A stretch of 64,000 bases of DNA, taken from NCBI GenBank assembly GCA_963770375.1, contig CAVYPM010000017.1:434001-498000 (forward strand). Direction: 5' to 3'. Below the pieces are notes generated by a model, which saw only the letters and a list, made by a program, of their open reading frames with translations, ran no database searches and was not told where the DNA came from. A program made the position numbers and the translations under genes. How positions within the stretch are numbered: position 1 is the first letter of the stretch; each line of letters opens with the position of its first letter. Of this stretch, positions 17,643 through 27,265 are shown piece by piece. The stretch is from DASVBE01 sp963770375 (GTDB lineage Bacteria; Actinomycetota; Actinomycetes; Streptosporangiales; Streptosporangiaceae).

Positions 17643-18182
17643 ATGCCTGATATCCAGCGAATTGAAATCCTGGACTGTGATGACTGGTCCGGACTACGGG
17701 ATATCAGGCTTTCTGCGTTGCGCGACTCGCCCGGACTGCTTTCTCTCTGCTTATGACCGGGAATGCGATTTCGGCCGCAGCAAGTGGCGGACTGAGCTCG
17801 GCCGGGGCGACTGGCACGTAGGGCTCAGCGACGGGCAGCCGGTGGCCTGCTCGGCGTCACCCGGTACCCGGGCGACCCGGCGCAGCCAATGCTACCTGGA
17901 GTATCTCTGGGTGGTGCCGCAGGCCCGCGGGACCGGATTCGCGCTCAGCTTCCTCCTGGACGTTCTCGGCCAGCTGCGCGCCGCCGGGGTCAGAACCGTT
18001 CTCCTCTGGGTCATGGATGGCAACCTCCCAGCCGCACGGCTGTACGAGAAGGCCGGTTTCGAGTCCATCGGCCAGCCCGTGCCGCTCGACTGGCCCGGCC
18101 GGGCCGTAGCGAGCAGCTTTTCAGGCTGGAGTTCGCCAGCTCCGCCCTGGCCCTGGCCTCGGCGATGACCACCGCCCGCTGA
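17643..18182 (+). CDS. GNAT-family N-acetyltransferase, two frame breaks
   Basis: About 180 residues when repaired. The start ATG 17643 gives MPDIQRIEILDCDDWSGLRD; after a break near 17745 the frame reads FLSAYDRECDFGRSKW and contains the acetyl-CoA region (LEYLWVVPQARGTGFALSFL) and DGNLPAARLYEKAGFESIG, the C-terminal GNAT signature. A second break near 18108 leads to SEQLFRLEFASSALALA and a stop at 18182. Substrate unknown. An inverted repeat (GCCTGATATCC / GGATATCAGGC at 17699-17709) lies within the first 22 codons. Likely a working gene with sequence indels. Confidence 0.7.
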
Positions 18183-18330
18183 ACCCGAGCCGGCTACCCG
18201 GCGTTAACGATGCAGCCGGTGCGGCGGCCGGCCGCCAGGCCACGGGATGATGCCGGGACCTGGCGTCCCGCGCCGGGCACAATGACGGGCGAGGCCAGAC
18301 CGGCCGGACCGCGCAGGGAAGGGACGGCTT

Positions 18331-19140
18331 ATGGACGCTTCCGCCTGGGCCGCGCTGCGGGCCGATCTGGCCGCGGAGAGCCGGGACGCAGACGGGATGC
18401 TGGCCGGGCTGGAGGCCGCGGACTGGGAGCGGGCCACGCCCGCGGAGGGATGGGCGGTCCGGGATCAGGTCAGTCACCTGGCCTGGGTTGATGATGCGGC
18501 GGTCACCGCCCTGACCGACCCTGAGCGGTTCCGGGCGGAGACGGCCGCGATGCTCGCGGCCACGGGTGAGGGCCGGGACCCGGCGGACCGGGTGGCCCGG
18601 GGGCTGCGGGGGCGGACGGCCGCGGAGCTGCTGGCCTGGTTCCGCGCCTCGCGGGCCCGGCTGCTGGACACGTTCAGCCAGGCCGACCCGGCCACCCGGG
18701 CACCGTGGTACGGGCCGTCGATGAGCGCCGCGTCGTCGGCCACCGCACGGCTGATGGAGACCTGGGCGCACGGGCAGGACATCGCCGACGCGCTCGGGGT
18801 GGAGCGGACGGCGACCGCGCGGCTGCGGCACATCGCCCACCTGGGCGTGCGGACCCGGGACTTCGCCTACGCCAACCGCGGGCTGGCCACCCCGGACCGT
18901 CCGGTCCGCGTCGTGCTGACCGCCCCGGACGGCGGGACCTGGGCCTGGGGCCCGGACGACGCCGCCGACCAGGTCACCGGGCCCGCCCTGGACTTCTGCC
19001 TGGCCGTGACCCAGCGCCGCAACCTGGCCGACACGGCGCTGACGCTGACCGGCCCGGCGGCCACCGAGTGGATGGGCATCGCCCAGGCGTTCGCCGGCCC
19101 GCCAGGACCCGGCCGGCCCCGGAGCATCGAGGCCAGGTAA
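18331..19140 (+). CDS. TIGR03084-family metal-binding (DinB/mycothiol-dependent isomerase-like) protein
   Basis: 269 residues. N-terminal DinB-like four-helix bundle with the metal-ligand segments WAVRDQVSHLAWVDDAA and METWAHGQDIADALG (His residues). C-terminal SCP2-like part ends LTGPAATEWMGIAQAFAG. Actinobacterial members are related to mycothiol-dependent maleylpyruvate isomerase, but the reaction of this subfamily is not known. Stands alone on the plus strand; frame intact. Confidence 0.85.
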   Translation: MDASAWAALRADLAAESRDADGMLAGLEAADWERATPAEGWAVRDQVSHLAWVDDAAVTALTDPERFRAETAAMLAATGEGRDPADRVARGLRGRTAAELLAWFRASRARLLDTFSQADPATRAPWYGPSMSAASSATARLMETWAHGQDIADALGVERTATARLRHIAHLGVRTRDFAYANRGLATPDRPVRVVLTAPDGGTWAWGPDDAADQVTGPALDFCLAVTQRRNLADTALTLTGPAATEWMGIAQAFAGPPGPGRPRSIEAR

Positions 19141-19214
19141 CGATCGCCCTGGAAGGCAGTCACGCGAGGGTAATCACGTCGCGACTCACCGGTAACATGC
19201 GGGTGACGTGAGGG

Positions 19215-19520
19215 TCAGCGGGCCAGGCGCTCAGTCAGCCGGACCTCGACGTCCTGGCCGGCCTCCTTGCCGATCGCGGCCCGCACCTTCGCGCTGACCG
19301 GCAGCTTGTGGGTGCCGTCGCCGAGCGCCATGAACGAGCTGCGGAACGGGTGCCCGTCGATCGTGCCGGTCACCTTGACCAGCCCCCGGGTGCCGAAGAA
19401 CTCGGCCGACCCGGGCATCACCAGGTACGTCCAGCCGCCCGGGGCGGGCGACTTCACCAGCGTGGCAGTAAAGCTCTTGTCCAGTGCGCCCGGCGCGGCC
19501 GCGCGTCCCGGCCCGCTCAT
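19215..19520 (-). CDS. DUF1905 domain-containing protein
   Basis: 101 residues, small beta-barrel-like DUF1905: FTATLVKSPAPGGWTYLVMP, then GTIDGHPFRSSFMALGDGTH and LPVSAKVRAAIGKEAGQDV, all typical of the family (often fused to OmdA domains). Biochemical role unknown. Its ATG overlaps the stop of the VOC gene by 4 nt, so both belong to one operon with the ArsR-SRPBCC gene upstream. Confidence 0.88.
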   Translation of the reverse strand: MSGPGRAAAPGALDKSFTATLVKSPAPGGWTYLVMPGSAEFFGTRGLVKVTGTIDGHPFRSSFMALGDGTHKLPVSAKVRAAIGKEAGQDVEVRLTERLAR

Positions 19521-19906
19521 GACCCGGCCGCCTCGATGATCTCCAGGCCGTTGCCGTCGGGGTCGCGGAACGCGAACATCGGCGGCACGCCGGGCCAGCG
19601 CAGCACGTCGCCGGCGTCCACCCCGGCCGCCCGCAGCGCCTCATGGTCAGCGTCGACGTCGCGGCTCGTCAGCCGGATTCCGGTCTCCACCCCGGCCGGG
19701 ACCTCCGGGCTGGCCGCGACCAGCGCGATCGTGGCGGTGCCGCGCGGGGCGCCGACCATGATCCACCGGCGGCCCGGGCCGATCGGAACGTCGAGGCGCG
19801 TGGTGAAGCCGAGCACGGCCGTATAGAAGGCCAGCGCCCGGTCCTGGTCGGCGACCGGGATCCCGACCGTGTGGATCTCCTGGACCTGGATCGTCGGTGT
19901 GCTCAC
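19517..19906 (-). CDS. VOC-family (glyoxalase/bleomycin-resistance-like) protein
   Basis: 129 residues with the two beta-alpha-beta-beta-beta repeats of the VOC fold: VGIPVADQDRALAFYTAVLG, and PPMFAFRDPDGNGLEIIEAA at the C-terminus. Metal-binding His and Glu residues are in place (HTVGIPV, GLEII). Substrate unknown. Sits between DUF1905 and the ArsR-SRPBCC gene. Confidence 0.88.
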   Translation of the reverse strand: MSTPTIQVQEIHTVGIPVADQDRALAFYTAVLGFTTRLDVPIGPGRRWIMVGAPRGTATIALVAASPEVPAGVETGIRLTSRDVDADHEALRAAGVDAGDVLRWPGVPPMFAFRDPDGNGLEIIEAAGS

Positions 19907-19930
19907 GGGATCCTCCCCTGCCGAAAAGGG

Positions 19931-20684
19931 TCAGCTGTACATCAGCGAGCCGGGCGTGGTCAGCAGCTCGCCGGTCTCGAGCCAGGTCTTCAGGCCCGAG
20001 ATGATCATCGGCCAGCCGCCGTACAGCTGGTCGTTCGCGCCCTCGCGGAGCTGGTCGTGCGTGACCGTCAGCCGGCAGGAGTCGGCCGACCGGCTCGATG
20101 TCCCAGGTGACCCGGGAGGCACCCTCGGCCTTCACGTCCTCGCCCCACAGCGCGGTCATCGTGTGCACCAGGCGGCGGGGCGGGTCGGCCTCCAGCACCT
20201 CCCCCTCGCCCAGCACGAAGCTGCCGTCGAGGGTGGCCATCTCCAGCCGGGAGCCCGGCTTCCAGTCGGAGCTGACACCGGCCCCGAAGTTGTACTTGGC
20301 CCGGATCTGCGGGTCGGTGATGGCCTCCCACAGGCGCTCCGGGGTGGTGCGGATGTAGATCTCGAAGATCTTCTCCATTGGCTTCTCCAGGGTCTGCTTG
20401 AGGTCGCTCAGCGCGGCGGCCCACGGCTCGGCGTACTTGCTCACCCACCGGTCGTGCACCAGCCGGATCGGGACCGGGTTCAGGAAGTGGAGCTTCTCGC
20501 GGCCCCGGCGCCTGGTCACGACCAGGCCCGCCTCCTCCAGCTGGCGCAGGTGCTTCATCACCCCGAAGCGCGTCATGTCGAAGCGCTCCGCCATCTCTGA
20601 CAAAGACTGACCGTCCCGGCGGAACAGCTCGTCGAGCAGGCTGCGCCGGGTCGGGTCGGCTAGTGCCTTGAAAACCGGGTCCAC
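19931..20684 (-). CDS. ArsR-type HTH fused to SRPBCC (AHSA1-like) domain, single frameshift
   Basis: Residues ~1-95: ArsR winged helix (VFKALADPTRRSLLDELF, then FDMTRFGVMKHLRQLEEAGL). Residues ~105-250: SRPBCC domain beginning EKIFEIYIRTTPERLWEAIT. The conserved end (LTVTHDQLREGANDQLYGG, LKTWLETGELL) is in another frame, joined by removing one base near 20088. GTG 20684 is chosen because longer starts run through the operator. TATGCT 7-12 nt before it suggests a leaderless transcript. Heads a three-gene operon with VOC and DUF1905. Confidence 0.82.
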
Positions 20685-20697
20685 GTGACCAGCATAG

Positions 20698-20713
20698 GTG
20701 ACCAATAGGTCAC
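20698..20713. promoter_or_regulatory. ArsR-type operator
   Basis: GTGACC-AATA-GGTCAC, perfect 6-bp arms, 14 nt upstream of the GTG start and just upstream of a TATGCT -10 candidate (20691-20696). A lone GTGACC half-site lies at 20685. Consistent with autorepression. Confidence 0.6.
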
Positions 20714-20764
20714 ATATCAAGCCGCGAGAGGAAACCCATGGTCAAAGGGGGTCAGCGGAGGCCG

Positions 20765-20860
20765 TCAGGCCGCGGGGAAGCGCTCCTGGAGCTGGCGCAA
20801 CGTCGCCTCGATGCCCTTGGCGTTCCGGGCCGGCGCGCCGTAGACAGATGAGGAGTGATC
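20765..20860 (-). pseudogene. Short C-terminal gene remnant
   Basis: Minus-strand frame ending VYGAPARNAKGIEATLRQLQ, then ERFPAA and a TGA at 20765-20767. It reads like the tail of a normal protein, but a stop lies directly upstream (20861-20869) within a duplicated GTGATCAGCC. No start. Probably a leftover fragment; family not identifiable. Confidence 0.35.
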
Positions 20861-20869
20861 AGCCAGTGA

Positions 20870-21310
20870 TCAGCCGCGCGGCAGCCGGACGACGGACAGG
20901 AAGAACTCGTCGATCTGCCGCACCGCGGCCACGAACTGGTTCACGTCCACCGGCTTGGTGACGTACGCGTTGGCGTGCAGCTTGTAGCTGCGCAGGATGT
21001 CCTCCTCGGAGGAGGACGTGGTCAGCACCACCACCGGGGTGTGCGTCAGCTCAGGATCGGCCCTGATCTGCTCCAGCACCTGGCGGCCGTCGTACTTGGG
21101 CAGGTTGAGATCCAGCAGGATCAGGTCAACCCTGGGCGCCTCGGCGTGCTCGCCCCGGCGGTACAGGAAGTCCAGCGCCTCTTCCCCGTCCCGCACCACG
21201 TGCAGCCGGTTGCCGATCTTGTTGTCCGCGAACGCCTCACGGGTCATCAGCTCGTCACCGGGGTCATCCTCGATGAGCAGGACTTCCACGTCCTGAAAAG
21301 GGAAGGTCAT
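20870..21310 (-). CDS. Response regulator (Rcp1/CheY-like single receiver)
   Basis: 146 residues, receiver domain only. Acidic pocket LLIEDDPGD, phospho-acceptor Asp in DLILLDLNLPKYDG, conserved VVVLTTSS and Lys in AYVTKPVD. Such stand-alone receivers partner phytochrome-type kinases. Its ATG overlaps the stop of the kinase gene by 4 nt, so the pair is cotranscribed. Confidence 0.92.
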   Translation of the reverse strand: MTFPFQDVEVLLIEDDPGDELMTREAFADNKIGNRLHVVRDGEEALDFLYRRGEHAEAPRVDLILLDLNLPKYDGRQVLEQIRADPELTHTPVVVLTTSSSEEDILRSYKLHANAYVTKPVDVNQFVAAVRQIDEFFLSVVRLPRG

Positions 21311-22933
21311 GCGGGGATCCCTTCGGCGCTGGCTGTCGCATCATCGGGGTCCGGCTTCGCGGGCCGCAGGCGAGGAAGAGTAAAGCAGATCCGGGTGCCG
21401 CCAGAATATGCCGCGTCGAGCGAGATCTCGCCGCCGTGATATTCGACGATCCGCTTGCACAGCGCCAGCCCGATACCGGTCCCGGGATAGGCGTCCCGGC
21501 CGTGCAGCCGCTGGAAGATGATGAAAATCTTGTCGGAGAACTCCGGCGCGACGCCAATTCCGTTGTCCGCCACGCAGATCTGCCACATGCTGTCCGGCGC
21601 CTCCGCACAGGTGATCGTGATCCGCGGCGGCTCGCCCTCCCGGGCGAACTTGATCCCGTTGCTGACCAGGTTCTGCCACAGCATCGCCAGGAGGGTCGCG
21701 TCGCCGTTGACCGGGGGCAGCTCGTCCGGCCGGTCGATGACCGCGCCCTGGTCCTCGATCATCGCATCCAGCGCGCTGATCGCGGAGTCCAGCGGCTGGC
21801 TCAGCGGGACCTCGGTGCGCACCTCGTGGCCCCGGCCGACCCGGGAGAACGTCAGCAGGTCGTTGATCAGCACCTGCAGCCGCTTGGCCCCGTCGACCGC
21901 GAAGTCGATGTACTGACGGCCCCGCTCGTCCAGCTGGTCGCCGTACCGCTTCTCCAGCAGCTGGCAGAACGAGGCCACCTTGCGCAGCGGCTCCTGGAGG
22001 TCGTGCGAGGCCACGTAGGCGAACTGCTCGAGCTCGGCGTTGGACCGGATCAGCTCGGCGGCCTGCGCGTCCAGGTCCGCGGCCTGGCTGGCGGCGAACT
22101 CCTGCGCGGCCCTGGCGGCCTCGGCGGCGGCGACCAGCCGGCTGCGCATCGCCTCGATGTCGGTGGCGACCGCGCGCAGGTCGGCCGGGCCGGCGATGGC
22201 GATCCGGTGCTCGAAGTCGCCGGCCACCACCCGGCGGACGGAGGACCGGATCCGGTTCAGCGGATGGAGGACCGTGTAGTTCAGGACCACAGCCAGTGCG
22301 CCGGCCGCGACCAGGAACGCGAGGAGCAGGATGATGAACGTCCAGTTAGTCACCGCCCGGGCCCGGCCCAGGCTGGCGCTGCCCCGGGTGACCTGGTTGG
22401 CCAGGTGCTGGTTCTGCGTGTCGAACAGCGACCGCAGGCCGCTGAACGCCTGCTCGCTGCCGTCCAGCAGGGTGGTCGCCGCGCCGGCCGGCGCGCCGGA
22501 CTTGCCCAGCTCGATCAGCGGCATCGCGTAAGTGGCCCGCCACTGGGCCGCGGCCTGCTCGACCCGGTTCAGGTCGGCCGCCATTGGCTGGTCCCGGCCG
22601 ATCAGCTCGCGCAGCCTGGCCGCGGCTCGGTGCTCGGTGGCCAGGCCGGACGTGTACGGGCTGAGGAAGCCGGGCTCCCGGGTGATCACGTACCCGCGGA
22701 CACTGCTCTGCTGCTGGAGCAGGGACAGCTGGAGCAGGTAGGCCTGCGCCTCGGCGGGCTGGATGGTGTCGTTCAGCCGGGACGAGACGACCCGGCTGCG
22801 GGCCAGCACCAGCGCGATGATCACGCTGGCGGCCAGCACGAACACCACGATGGCCGCGAGCACCAGCCGGAACCAGCCGCGGACGGTCAGCCCGGTGAAC
22901 CGGGGCGGGGCGGCTGGGTCCGGCCAGGCTCAC
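21307..22933 (-). CDS. Sensor histidine kinase (CHASE3-HAMP-HisKA-HATPase)
   Basis: About 540 residues. N-terminal TM helix (LVLAAIVVFVLAASVIIALV), extracytoplasmic CHASE3-like region, second TM, HAMP, H-box ASHDLQEPLRKVASF with phospho-His, and ATPase boxes DNGIGVAPEF and GTGIGLALCK. The clear ORF begins at GTG 22863, but a GTG at 22933 overlaps the RsbU stop (GTGA) and reads in frame after adding one C near 22905, giving RFTGLTVRGWFRL before the first helix. The partner regulator follows immediately. Confidence 0.9.
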
Positions 22934-24198
22934 GCCTGCGGCTCCCAGCGCAGGTGGATAACGGCGACGTCGTCGTCAAGCCCGCCGTAGTCCCTGGCGG
23001 TCTGCTCGGCCTGGTCGATGAGCGTGTCGACGAAGCCCGCGGACGGCAGCCCGGCCAGCCGCCGGGCGATATCCAGCAGGCCGTCCTCGCCGAGCCGCTC
23101 GCTGCCCGGCCCGGTCCGTCCCTCGAACAGCCCGTCGGTGAACAGCACCAGGCTGGCCCCGGCGGGCAGGTCGAGCTCCTCGGTCTCCCAGGACAGGCCG
23201 GGGAACAGGCCGAGCGCCGGGCCGCCCTCGCAGACCACCAGGTCGATCTGGGCGCCGGTGCGCACCAGCAGGCCCGGGTGCCCGGCCCGCAGGACGGTGA
23301 CCCGGCGCCGGTCCGGCGGGAAGACCAGGTGAGTGAGCGTAGTGAACACGTGGTCGCCGTCCCGCTCGGCGACCAGCACCTGCTCGAGCAGCTCGATCGT
23401 GGGCTGCGGGGCCAGCCCGGCCAGGACCAGCGACCGCCAGGCCACCCGCAGGCAGACCCCGATCGCGGCCTCGGCCGCGCCGTGCCCGGACACGTCGCCG
23501 ATCACCGCGTGCACGGTGCCGTCGTCGGTCTCGACCACGTCGTAGAAGTCCCCGCCGAGCAGCGACTGGGACCGGCCAGGCCGGTACCGGGCGACCACTT
23601 CCAGGTCCTTCGTGTGCAGCAGCGGGCTGGGCAGCAGGCCGCGCTCGAGCCGCGCGTTCTCCTCCGCGCGCAGCGCGCTGATCTGCAGGGCCGCCGCGGC
23701 CAGCTCGACGTGCTTGCGCTGGGCGGCGTAGCGGATCGCCCGGCGGAACACGTCCGGCGCCGACTGGCCCTTGATCAGGTAGTCCTGCGCGCCGGCCGCC
23801 ACGGCACTCAGCCCCGAGCCCTCCTCGGCCAGCCCGGTGAGCACGACCACCGGCGCGGCCGGGGAGGCCGCGATGACCTGCCGGACCGCCTCCATGCCCA
23901 GCGCGTCGGGCAGGTTCAGGTCCAGCAGGACGCAGCCCGGCACCGGGCCGGCGCGGAGCCGGTCGCGCGCCTCGGCCAGCGACCGCACCCAGGTCAGCGA
24001 GGCGGTCACGCCGCTGTCCGCGATCAGCTCCTCGACCAGCAGGGCGTCCCCGGGGTCGTCCTCGACCAGCAGCAGGGTTTCCGGGTCGACCAGCCAGGAG
24101 GAGGTGTCCCCGGCGGCGGCCGGCTCGGCGGCCGGCCCGGCCTCCGTCGCCGCCTGCGTACCGGGACGCAGCATCGGAACGCCGGTGTTGCTTGCCAC
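22930..24198 (-). CDS. Receiver-SpoIIE (RsbU-type) PP2C phosphatase
   Basis: About 422 residues from GTG 24198 (AGGGAG 5 nt upstream). Residues ~35-160: receiver (LLLVEDDPGDALLVEEL, Asp in GCVLLDLNLP). Short coiled coil AALQISALRAEENARLERGL. Residues ~190-420: SpoIIE phosphatase with LGGDFYDVVE, VIGDVSGHG and GGLDDDVAVIHLRW (metal-binding Asp residues). A receiver-controlled phosphatase would dephosphorylate a STAS anti-anti-sigma factor. Forms an operon with kinase and receiver. Confidence 0.92.
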   Translation of the reverse strand: MASNTGVPMLRPGTQAATEAGPAAEPAAAGDTSSWLVDPETLLLVEDDPGDALLVEELIADSGVTASLTWVRSLAEARDRLRAGPVPGCVLLDLNLPDALGMEAVRQVIAASPAAPVVVLTGLAEEGSGLSAVAAGAQDYLIKGQSAPDVFRRAIRYAAQRKHVELAAAALQISALRAEENARLERGLLPSPLLHTKDLEVVARYRPGRSQSLLGGDFYDVVETDDGTVHAVIGDVSGHGAAEAAIGVCLRVAWRSLVLAGLAPQPTIELLEQVLVAERDGDHVFTTLTHLVFPPDRRRVTVLRAGHPGLLVRTGAQIDLVVCEGGPALGLFPGLSWETEELDLPAGASLVLFTDGLFEGRTGPGSERLGEDGLLDIARRLAGLPSAGFVDTLIDQAEQTARDYGGLDDDVAVIHLRWEPQA

Positions 24199-24483
24199 GG
24201 TCTCTCCCTTGCCTGTGTGCCCGGGAATCCGGGGCTCCGGCGTCAATGGTGGGATAGACAATACTGATCGCAAGCTCGGGACAATGCCAATATCACCTGG
24301 TATGGCAGCGGAGATACCGCCGGATAGCACGTCAGCCACTTTCCTCCGAGGATAACGCAGCGGCAGGCCCGGCCACGATGGCGCGAAAGAAGCGAAGTGT
24401 TATCCCGTGAGCGAAGGATCCCGCTCAGAGTGAGACGGCGGGGCGGGCCGGGCTGCGGTACACCGGAACGCGGAGGAACCGTG

Positions 24484-25980
24484 ATGGAGCAGGCAGCGCA
24501 GACCAGCCAGGACAGCCCCCGTTACCAGCTGGTCGTCGACGGGCAGCGGACCGAGGCCGCGTCGGGCCGACGGTACGACACCGTGGACCCGTACCAGCAG
24601 CGGGCCTGGGCCAGCGCGGCGGACGGCGACGCGGCGGACGTGGACCTGGCGGTGGCGGCCGCCCGGCGGGCGCTGTCCGGGCCGTGGGGCCAGCTGACCG
24701 GGTTCGGCCGGGCCGCGCTGATGCGCCGGCTCGCGGAGCTGATCGCGCGGGACGCGGACCGGCTGGCCGCGATCGAGACCAGGGACACCGGCAAGCTGCT
24801 GCGCGAGATGCGCGGCCAGCTGGCGAGCCTGCCGTCGTGGTACAGCTACTTCGCCGGGCTGGCGGACAAGCTGCAGGGCGAGACCATCCCGACCGACAGG
24901 GCAAACTTCCTCGTCTACACCCGGCACGAGCCGGCCGGCGTGGTCGGCGCGATCGTGCCGTGGAACTCGCCGCTGCTGCTGCTCAGCTGGAAGCTGGCGC
25001 CCGCGCTGGCGGCGGGCTGCACGGTGGTGGCCAAGCCGAGCGACTACTCCCCCGCCTCCGCGGTCGAGCTGGCCGGGCTGCTGGATGAGGCCGGCTTCCC
25101 GCCCGGCGTGTTCAACGTGGTAACCGGGTTCGGCCCGGCGGTGGGCAAGGCCCTGGCCGGCCATCCGGGGGTGGACAAGGTGGCGTTCACCGGCTCCACC
25201 GGGGTGGGCGCCGAGGTGGCCAAGGCGGCCGCGGCGAACATCACCGGCGCGCTGCTCGAGCTCGGCGGCAAGTCGGCGCACCTGGTCTTCGCGGATGCGG
25301 ACCTGGACGCGGCCAGCAACGGCGTGGTCGCCGGGGTGTTCGCCGCCACCGGGCAGACCTGCATGGCCGGGTCCCGGCTGCTGGTCCACCGCAGCGTGCA
25401 CGACGCGCTGGTGGACCGGATCGTGCGGCGGGCCGAGGCGATCCGGATCGGCGACCCGCAGGACCCGGCCACCGAGATGGGGCCGCTGGCCACCGAACCG
25501 CAGTTCCGCAAGGTGCTGTCGTTCTTCGGCTCGGCGGTGGCCGAGGGCGCGACGGTGGCCGCCGGCGGCGAAGCCGTGGCTGAGCTGGGCGGGTTCTTCG
25601 TCCGGCCGACCGTGCTGACCGGCGTCAAGCCGGGCATGACGGTGGCCTGCGAGGAGGTGTTCGGGCCGGTGCTGGCCGTGATCCCGTTCGACACCGAGGA
25701 CGAGGCGCTGGCGCTGGCCAACGACAGCCGGTACGGGCTGGCCGGGGCGGTGTGGACCAAGGACATCCACCGCGGCCACCGGGTGGCGCACCGGCTGCGG
25801 GCCGGCACCGTGTGGATCAACGCCTACCGGGTGGTCGGCCCGGACGTGCCGTTCGGCGGCATGGGGCTGTCCGGGATCGGCCGGGAGAACGGCATCGACA
25901 CGGTCCGCGAGTACACCCAGACCAAGGCGGTCTGGGTGGAGCTGACCGGCGGCACCAGGGACCCGTTTACCCTCGGCTGA
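24484..25980 (+). CDS. NAD(P)-dependent aldehyde dehydrogenase
   Basis: 498 residues from ATG 24484 with GGAGG upstream. ALDH landmarks: VGAIVPWNSPLLLLSWK, KPSDYSPASAVELA, FTGSTGVGAEVAKAA, catalytic Glu in LLELGGKSAHLVF, catalytic Cys in GQTCMAGSR, and C-terminal PFGGMGLSGIGREN. Substrate not predictable from sequence. Convergent with the MFS gene; only a few bases separate their stops. Confidence 0.95.
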   Translation: MEQAAQTSQDSPRYQLVVDGQRTEAASGRRYDTVDPYQQRAWASAADGDAADVDLAVAAARRALSGPWGQLTGFGRAALMRRLAELIARDADRLAAIETRDTGKLLREMRGQLASLPSWYSYFAGLADKLQGETIPTDRANFLVYTRHEPAGVVGAIVPWNSPLLLLSWKLAPALAAGCTVVAKPSDYSPASAVELAGLLDEAGFPPGVFNVVTGFGPAVGKALAGHPGVDKVAFTGSTGVGAEVAKAAAANITGALLELGGKSAHLVFADADLDAASNGVVAGVFAATGQTCMAGSRLLVHRSVHDALVDRIVRRAEAIRIGDPQDPATEMGPLATEPQFRKVLSFFGSAVAEGATVAAGGEAVAELGGFFVRPTVLTGVKPGMTVACEEVFGPVLAVIPFDTEDEALALANDSRYGLAGAVWTKDIHRGHRVAHRLRAGTVWINAYRVVGPDVPFGGMGLSGIGRENGIDTVREYTQTKAVWVELTGGTRDPFTLG

Positions 25981-27237
25981 TCACCCTCGGCTGGCCATCG
26001 CCGCCGCGGCGGGCCCGGCCGGGCCGGCCTCGGCCCGGCCCGCGGACCGCAGCGCGGAGCCGATGGCGGCCAGCGACAGCACGGTCACCCCGATGCCGTA
26101 GCCGACCGTGGTGGCCAGCAGCCCGGCGTGCACCACGAAGATCCCCGCGATCATCGCGGGCAGGCTGAAGGCCAGGTAGCCGACCACGTACACGGCCGCG
26201 AAGAACTCGCCCCGCTCGGCCGGGGCGGGCAGCAGGGCCAGCGCCCGCATCACCGCGCCCAGCGTGGCGCCGGCGCCCAGGCCGGTCAGCACGGAGCCGA
26301 GGTAGAACGGCACGTCCCACGGCCCGGCCAGGCTGACCAGGGTGATCGCCGCGCCGGCGATCAGCCCGGCACAGCCGGCCGCGATGGCCCGCGGGGGCTG
26401 GACCCGGCGGGTGGCCAGCGTGGCCACGAACGCGAATCCGAACACCGCCGCGACCACCAGGCCGTCAAGGAACCGGTCGGTGATGCCGAACCGTACCGAG
26501 GCCAGTGTGGTGGTCAGCGACAGCGTGAAGCCGACCTGCGCCCACGGCGCGATCAGCCCGGGCACCAGGCTGGCGAACTCGGGCCGCACCGCCCGGCTCA
26601 CGGCGACCCGGGGGCGCAGCGCCCGCCAGCCGACCGGGCGGCGCGGCACCGTCTCGCCGGCCAGCGCAACGGCCGCCATGATGGCCACGAAGCCGATCGC
26701 CAGCAGCACGAACACCAGCACCGTGGGGTCCGGCGCGAACTGCACCAGGCCGCCCGCCACGGCCGCGCCCAGGGCCAGCCCGAGGCTCGGGATCAGGCTG
26801 GTCATCAGGGCCGCCAGCGGCAGCTGCCGGGGGCTGGCGTAGTCGATGAGGGCGGCGCTGACCGCGCCCAGGGACGAGCCCGCCGCGATGCCCTGCAGGA
26901 TCCGCGCCGCGTACAGCCAGGCCACCCCGCTGGCCCGGGCGAACACCAGCATGCTGACCACCATCAGCGCGAGGCTGATCAGCAGCACCGGCTTGCGGCC
27001 CACGAAGTCGGACAGGCCGCCCACGGTGAGCAGCGCGGCCAGCAGGACCAGTGCGTAAACGCCGAAGATCATCGTCAGCGTGAGCGCGGAGAAGCCGAAC
27101 CGGTGCTGGTACACGACGTACAGCGGGGACGGCGCGCTGGCGGCCAGCATGAGGCCCAGGTAGGCGGCGGCCATGACCCAGAACGACACACCCGCCGGGA
27201 GCCGGAACCGGACCCGGTCGGCCGGCCCGCTGCTCAT
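25981..27237 (-). CDS. MFS transporter (drug-efflux type)
   Basis: About 418 residues from ATG 27237 (SSGPADRVRFRLPAG), twelve predicted helices. The motif A region LSDFVGRKPVLLIS lies between helices 2 and 3, and AARILQGIAAGSSLGAVSAA in helix 5 region resembles exporter motif C. A frame extension upstream reads through a 21-bp repeat array and is rejected as coding. The array, in the promoter position, suggests a dedicated repressor. Substrate unknown. Confidence 0.9.
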   Translation of the reverse strand: MSSGPADRVRFRLPAGVSFWVMAAAYLGLMLAASAPSPLYVVYQHRFGFSALTLTMIFGVYALVLLAALLTVGGLSDFVGRKPVLLISLALMVVSMLVFARASGVAWLYAARILQGIAAGSSLGAVSAALIDYASPRQLPLAALMTSLIPSLGLALGAAVAGGLVQFAPDPTVLVFVLLAIGFVAIMAAVALAGETVPRRPVGWRALRPRVAVSRAVRPEFASLVPGLIAPWAQVGFTLSLTTTLASVRFGITDRFLDGLVVAAVFGFAFVATLATRRVQPPRAIAAGCAGLIAGAAITLVSLAGPWDVPFYLGSVLTGLGAGATLGAVMRALALLPAPAERGEFFAAVYVVGYLAFSLPAMIAGIFVVHAGLLATTVGYGIGVTVLSLAAIGSALRSAGRAEAGPAGPAAAAMASRG

Positions 27238-27265
27238 CTGGATCCCTTCGCTCGCCCATTGGTTG

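Noticed and set aside
21436..24267. 943-aa plus-strand ORF
   Set aside because: Shadow of the histidine kinase and RsbU genes.
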